Source: Dama dama (taxonomy: Eukaryota > Chordata > Mammalia > Artiodactyla > Cervidae). Taken from it: a stretch of 64,000 nucleotides of DNA. The notes under the pieces are model-generated. The model ran no database searches and had not been told where the DNA came from. It saw only the letters and a list, made by a program, of their open reading frames with translations. The position numbers and the translations under genes were made by a program. Below, one piece after another: positions 58,856-64,000 of this stretch. Each line of letters begins with the position of its first letter. Positions within the stretch are counted from its first letter, which is position 1. The DNA is taken from the NCBI RefSeq assembly GCF_033118175.1, contig NC_083694.1:33182108-33246107 (forward strand), in the 5' to 3' direction.

Positions 58856-60101
58856 TATTCATTCCATAAAAAATGGTTGATGCACGTAAGGATATCTGGC
58901 CTATAGTAGTCACTCTGAGGACACAGCCAAAGGTCAGTGCGACTAGATCAAACCACTCCACAGAATTCAAGACCTTCTCTTCCGTAGCTTCTTACTTACG
59001 CGGCGTTTTCTGGGATATGTGTCCAGGCAGCAGGTACTAAGCTTTTTCTGTAGTCTAAGTTCTTAATGTCTTTTTCTTCCATCCCTAGAAATAAGTATTA
59101 TAGTCAAAGGCCCCATATGGTCCACGTACTTTTTTTTTTTTCTTTTAAAACTGTTTACCTTGATGTTAGGATAAAGAAGCCACAGGAAAAGTGCCATAAA
59201 ATCCATTCAGGTGAGGTTCTCAAAAGCTTTTGGTCCTAGCATATCTCTGAGAAAAAGAGGCAAAGCCAGACCACAGCAAGCCTGTTGGCCCCTCTCTCTT
59301 ATGATCAGCCCTAGGCATTTCCTCTCATCCTCTGCTCACAGCATGGCCTAGTGTACCGGGACTAGCTTTGTGGTACCAAATTCAAAAATGCAATCAGCTA
59401 TCCCAGAGTGCATTAAGTCACTTCTCACTACTTCCTGAATTTTAAAGAGTTCAAAATATATTACTTTGTGTCTGGTTTCCCCTATAGACACCAGCTGAGA
59501 TATTCTCTGAATCAGAAGAGAAAGTATATGAATTGATGAGATAGAACTTAAAGATTAATAAATTGTTTACACTGTCCCTGTAGCTCTGTACTCAGTGATG
59601 GTGTCTTACCAGGGCTTCACACTGCGTCATTGTTTTTGAAAATTTGGAAATCACTAGTTTTCAGTGTTGCCCTTCGGATACCATCAGCCCTCACAGAATG
59701 GTAGAAAAACATTGTCATAGCAAAGTGAAATGTGAAGAGATGGAACCATGGAGCTCAACTCTATTGGTCTAGTTTGTAGCCTAATTTCCCATGAATCAGT
59801 AACAGTAGAACTAGAGAGCTAATAGCAGAGATGTATAGCACTAAAACCACTAGAGAAAAACAGAAGTCCTACAGGATGCAGATAGCGTACATACCCTTGT
59901 TCTTAACAATTGGAGAATACTGATTTTCTCACCTTCTGATAAATATAGCTTTTCATACTGAGTATTACTGGATTTCCTTTAACTTTCACCAATAATGTTA
60001 CTTTATATAAAAGGTTATAGGACTCTAAGTCACATACTGGTTTGTCTTTAGAATTATTACCACTTGTGCTTTAGCTCATATTTGGCTAGGAACTGGAATG
60101 A
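58856..60101. other. Unassigned intron sequence
   Basis: No exon or clear repeat; one T run near 59132. Confidence 0.45.
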
Positions 60102-60265
60102 TCCATTCAATCAGCAGATTTAGCAAACCTCTACTTTATGCCGGGTATGTACTGGTCTTTCATTATTCAAAGATAAATGAGACAGGCATGGCCTTGCTCC
60201 CATAACTTACTGTCTTAATGAGAGTACACATATTGAGCAAGCAAACAAAACAAATGTGTGTATGT
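60102..60265 (-). mobile_element. Probable L2 3'-end fragment, antisense
   Basis: 'gtttagcaaacctctacttta' and 'gacaggcatggccttgctcc' resemble the inverted L2 end ('...tactatgtgcc...cctgccctcatgg'). Confidence 0.5.
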
Positions 60266-60280
60266 ATGTGATATATATAC

Positions 60281-60442
60281 TGCTGCTGCTGCTGCTAAGT
60301 CACTTCAGTCGTGTCCGACTCTGTGCAACCCCATAGACGGCAGCCCACCAGGCTCCCCCGTCCCTGGGATTCTCCAGGCAAGAACACTGGACTGGGTCGC
60401 CATTTCCTTCTCCAATGCCTGAAAGTGAAAAGTGAAAGTGAA
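60281..60442 (-). mobile_element. Young-looking Bov-tA SINE, antisense, with target duplication
   Basis: Starts with (CTG)n, ends with GAAAGTGAAA units. gatatatatact flanks it (60270-60281, overlapping the first repeat base, and 60443-60454). Confidence 0.92.
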
Positions 60443-60485
60443 GATATATATACTAGTATATAACAATTGACAAAATTGTGTGAGA

Positions 60486-60512
60486 TAGAGAGAGAGAGAG
60501 AGAGAGAGAGAT
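60486..60512. repeat. (GA)n microsatellite
   Basis: About 13 GA units. Confidence 0.9.
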
Positions 60513-60518
60513 ACTAGT

Positions 60519-60895
60519 ATGCCCTGGCTATTCTAACAAAATACTATAGCCTGGGGAGCTTAAACAATAGGAATTTATTTTCTTCCAGTTCTGGAGACTG
60601 GAAATCCAAGTCCAAGGTGCTGGTAAATTTGGTTCCTGATGAGAGCTGTCTCCCTGGCTAGCAGATGGCCAGCTTGTTGTGTTCTCACATGGCAGAGAGA
60701 GAGAACTCAGTGTTCCTTCTCTTCTTTTTAAGGGCACCAGCTCCATAGGATTAGGATCCCACTGTATGATCCCACTTAACCTTTATACCTGCTTTCAGAC
60801 CCCATCTCCAAATGCAGTCAGAGTGGGCTGCAGCGCAGGAATTTGGGAGGGACACAACTCAGTCATGTTATCAAGGGCATTTAAATGGTTTATCA
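60519..60895 (-). mobile_element. MaLR-type (MST/MLT1-like) LTR remnant, antisense
   Basis: Antisense solo LTR pattern: 'gggagcttaaacaataggaatttatt', 'agttctggagactggaaatcc', 'tccaaatgcagtcagag' and a terminal 'gggagggacacaactcag'. No internal viral genes. Confidence 0.75.
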
Positions 60896-61567
60896 TTCTA
60901 AACTATCACACCATTTTATTAATGAATAGCTTGACAACAAGAGCAAACCGTTTCAACATACTCTGAGGACTTCACAGTTCTGTCCTCCAGGAGCAAGCAG
61001 TTCTGTGAGAGTCTAGACAGAAATGGCAGAGGCCAGCCTACCACCTGTGGAAACTGCCTTCGCCTTCTGCTGTTAATTGGCAAGTTCCTTTGTTGCTTCT
61101 CTTAGCCATGCGGTCACCATCTGTGCTCTACTGAGGCTGCTAAGGAAGTGGAACCCCTGGACTGTCCTTCATCTTTGAAACCAGATACTGCCCTTAGTGG
61201 AGAGAGCTGCTGTTCCATTCTTTGTGATTCCGCTGTGATGATATTGCTTGTGATTATGTGTCATAGAACAGAGGACATACATGTTAAGAATAAAAGACCA
61301 AGTGAGTTCCTTAAGTAATTCATTTAGCATATGTACCTGAAGAATATCAGGGTTTTGGACATTATATTTAATTGTTTAATTTCATATATATTTGTCAAAT
61401 ATGTGAAAAGAAGGCTGAAATGTATATCTGATTTGAAATACTTTTGAATAGGTAGGGCTAACTAGTGTTTAAATCTTTTTATTTGAATATACTTTACTAA
61501 AATACAAAGAAATAAGTAAAATGTATATCCTCAATTTTCGGTGAAGGAATGATGTAGCATAAGCAAA
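60896..61567. other. Unassigned intron sequence
   Basis: No supported feature. Confidence 0.45.
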
Positions 61568-61692
61568 AATACCTGGTGAAAGAAATGGCAATCCATTCTA
61601 GTATTCTTACCTGGAAAGTCCCATGGACAGAGGAGCCTGGCAGGCAGGTCTGTGGGGTCACAAAGAGACACGACTTAACATCTGAGCACAAG
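61568..61692 (+). mobile_element. Bov-tA SINE fragment, sense
   Basis: Headless sense copy (gaaagaaatggcaatcc to cacgacttaacatctgagc). Confidence 0.85.
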
Positions 61693-61799
61693 TGGAAATA
61701 AATCAGCTTAATCTAGGCAAATTTTAAGGGGCACTATGTACCTGATTTTCTTCATCTGATTCTAAAAATTTAACTCTAATAAGTCAGGCTATGTTTGTA

Positions 61800-61839
61800 T
61801 TATAGTCAAAAATATCCAGAGAAACAGAACCAAAAATAA

Positions 61840-61887
<48 letters not shown>

Positions 61888-62245
61888 GCAGAGAGAAAGA
61901 GAGAGAGAGATTTATTTTAAGGTACCAGCTCACATGATTGTAAAAGTCTTGGCAAGTCCAAAATCTGATGAGGTAGGCCAACAAGCTAGAGATCCAGGGA
62001 AGAATTGCCATCTGTTGGCAGGATTTCCTCTTGCTTGGTTGGTGGAGGTCTTTTTGTTCTATTTAGGTCTTCAACTGATTGGATGCAACTGCATTATTGA
62101 AGATATTCTGCTTTACTCAAGATCCACTTACTTAAGTTTTAATCTCACCCAAAAATCATGCTTATAGAAACACCCAAAATAATGTCTGATCCAATATCTG
62201 AGCACCATGGTCCCGTCAAGTTGACACATAAGATCACCGTTCTAT
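61800..62245 (-). mobile_element. ERVL-type (MLT2-like) LTR remnant, antisense, with TA/GA repeats
   Basis: Antisense LTR: 'ccagagaaacagaaccaa', 'cttggcaagtccaaaatctg', 'ttcaactgattggatgc', ending 'cgtcaagttgacacataag'. A (TA)17-type run, GTAT units and GA units lie at 61842-61910. No viral genes present. Confidence 0.75.
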
Positions 62246-64000
62246 ATGACAGCTGCTAGAAGAGGTCCTAGAACAACACAAAACATAAGGAAAAATGACA
62301 AAAGCATTTGTGCTTACCTGATTGCAACCACACTTCAGATCGTTTCCTGTAACTCTAGAACCCACATTTCAAAACAACAGTAAGTTGTTTACTGTCTCAT
62401 TATCTTTCTTTTCTCTGTTACTTGCATTTGGACATAATGCCATGTAATATTTTAGTTAACAGCTAAAGTGCACATCCTGGAAGAACAGTTAGCAAATTCA
62501 TGATTAATGCCTAGTTTTCCTTCTATTAGTGCAGTGGTTATAGCTGTTTATACTTTAAAAGATTGGTATTTCTTTACTTACATATGCCAAATGTGGAAAT
62601 TTAAATTTTAATGTGTTACATAATAGAATAAACTATTCATATCTTAGTGCAGCACAAAAGTGTTTTAAGTAAGAAGTACAATACATTTGCAGGCAAGAGA
62701 AACTCTGTTCAAAATAGATGAAAGAGGGGAATATTCTAAAACCTTAGTAATAGGGAGTTAGCCTGGATATTCCTGGATGCAGAGACTTGGACGCTGGCAA
62801 ACTTTCTCTCTCAATCTTCTTTAGCCTCCTTTCACTGCTCTATCTCTTCACTGGCTTCTTCCACATGGCATCGGACATGGTTCTAATCATTCTCCTGTCG
62901 AGCTGAGCATCCCCCCTCCTCTACCCATCGCCAGTTAGAAAAATCCCAGATATTGCACTCCACATAAAAAAGCATAGACACTTCCTTCACTCTTTAGTTC
63001 TTAAAGTCCCTTCCCCTTGACCAAAAATAAAGGAAAGAATTTTCTTTATCTCTTCTGAGATGTAAAAGGAGATCACATATGAACAGATTTATGTAGAAAG
63101 TAAAATCTGTTTCATTTAATGAATAACCTATTTAGTATTCATTAGGATGGTACTGCATATGTAAAGTGTTAATCCAGGCACCCTGAGGAACAAGAAAAAA
63201 AAGGTGTTAGAAGTCAAAGCATCTTGGTTTAGTAATTATCTTTGCTATTAAAACTCAAACTGGATCCAAATTAGTTAATTTAATTTTCCCCATCTGCAAA
63301 TATTAAGACATTGAGACAATTTCATTTCTCTTTCTCTCTAGCCCTATCCACTCTATGCCAAGATTTCTAATACATTTCAGTTTTCTAAAAGGTGCAAATC
63401 CTTTTACATTGCAAATGATCCTCATAACTTACTGGCCAAAATAGGATCAATTTTCTTACCTCCTTTATGCATAAAGGAAGCCCTGAGTATAAAATTGCAT
63501 TATTTGTGGCTATTTTCACTCTAGCCAAGAATCAAAGTTAAAAGCTATTACTGATCCCCAGAAAATGAAGGGCACCCTGAATGAGGAAAGAGAGAATTCA
63601 TGATGTTTACTTACATGTAAGACAAAAAAGGAAACATCCCAGTAACCTCAGAACCAGTGGCCAGGCTGCTGGAAGACTATTTGAAACAGCACCGCCTGAT
63701 GGTTTGGGTGTTTTATGGAACTTCATGATGATCATGTGAAATGCATGTATATTGAAATAATCATGGAAATGTAGAGATAGAAGGTAATTTATTAATTATT
63801 TTACTTCTTGGACACCATAAATTGTGGTATTTTTCTAGCACTCTTTTAAATTAGTTTAAATCTTAACCAACAAACTCACTGTTAGAACTGTCAGCTGTCT
63901 TGTCTTTAAAACATTTTTTACATGAACTAGAGATTCTTATTAAAGAACTTTGAGTAATTAAACCAAGGTTAAGTGAGAATGGAAAGTTTCAACCTTAGAT
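62246..64000. other. Unassigned intron sequence to window end
   Basis: No exon or repeat I can support; the RGS7 GGL-domain exon is not here. Confidence 0.5.

Overview
The window is mammalian nuclear DNA from a pecoran ruminant (cattle, sheep, goat or a close relative). The evidence is the dense load of BovB (RTE) LINE fragments, Bov-tA type tRNA-Glu/BovB SINEs and CHR-type artiodactyl SINEs, on top of older mammalian repeats (L1M, L2, MIR, Tigger, MaLR/ERVL LTRs). There are no bacterial-style genes, operons, CRISPR arrays or stable RNA genes; nearly every long open frame belongs to a repeat or is chance.

One protein-coding gene is present. Six short exons on the + strand join into one uninterrupted frame (458 nt, 152 complete codons plus two bases of a split codon) that I recognise as RGS7, an R7-family regulator of G-protein signalling. 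They lie at 12135-12241, 18682-18733, 27346-27410, 28764-28840, 28946-29027 and 57192-57266. They encode the second half of the DEP domain and the DHEX linker, roughly residues 77-228. The first exons lie upstream and the GGL and RGS-domain exons lie downstream, outside the window. All six exons have matching intron phases and canonical AG/GT borders, so this looks like a functional gene seen through its introns.

Layout: 1-4060 is antisense L1 carrying a full-length but dead RPL4 retropseudogene (1626-3048). 4090-5980 holds sense L1 pieces and a CHR SINE. 6-12 kb is mostly unique sequence with MIR and L2 relics. 12-29 kb holds five RGS7 exons amid many Bov-tA and BovB insertions. 29-31.8 kb is mostly unique intron. 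31.8-36.2 kb holds two Tigger-type DNA transposon derivatives, an L1M 3' end and BovB. 37.2-45.5 kb is one old, nearly full-length L1M split by six later insertions. 47.3-50.9 kb is an L1ME inside an L2-like repeat, itself split by BovB. 50.9-54.2 kb is a repeat-poor block. 54.2-57.2 kb holds BovB, a CHR SINE, a twin-primed young L1, a long pyrimidine tract and the last RGS7 exon. 57.3-64 kb is intron with MaLR/ERVL LTR remnants.

I found no new biological system. The points most worth a second look are structural. A 65-nt RGS7 exon sits between inverted SINEs. A 105-nt intron in this long-intron gene would stop translation at once if retained. A young L1 shows a clean inversion and a 15-bp target duplication. 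An 81-bp near-identical tandem duplication lies in an ancient L1. A strong pyrimidine tract ending in CAG may be a cryptic acceptor. A SINE has a split head and three copies of its target sequence, and there are several near-perfect snap-back hairpins.
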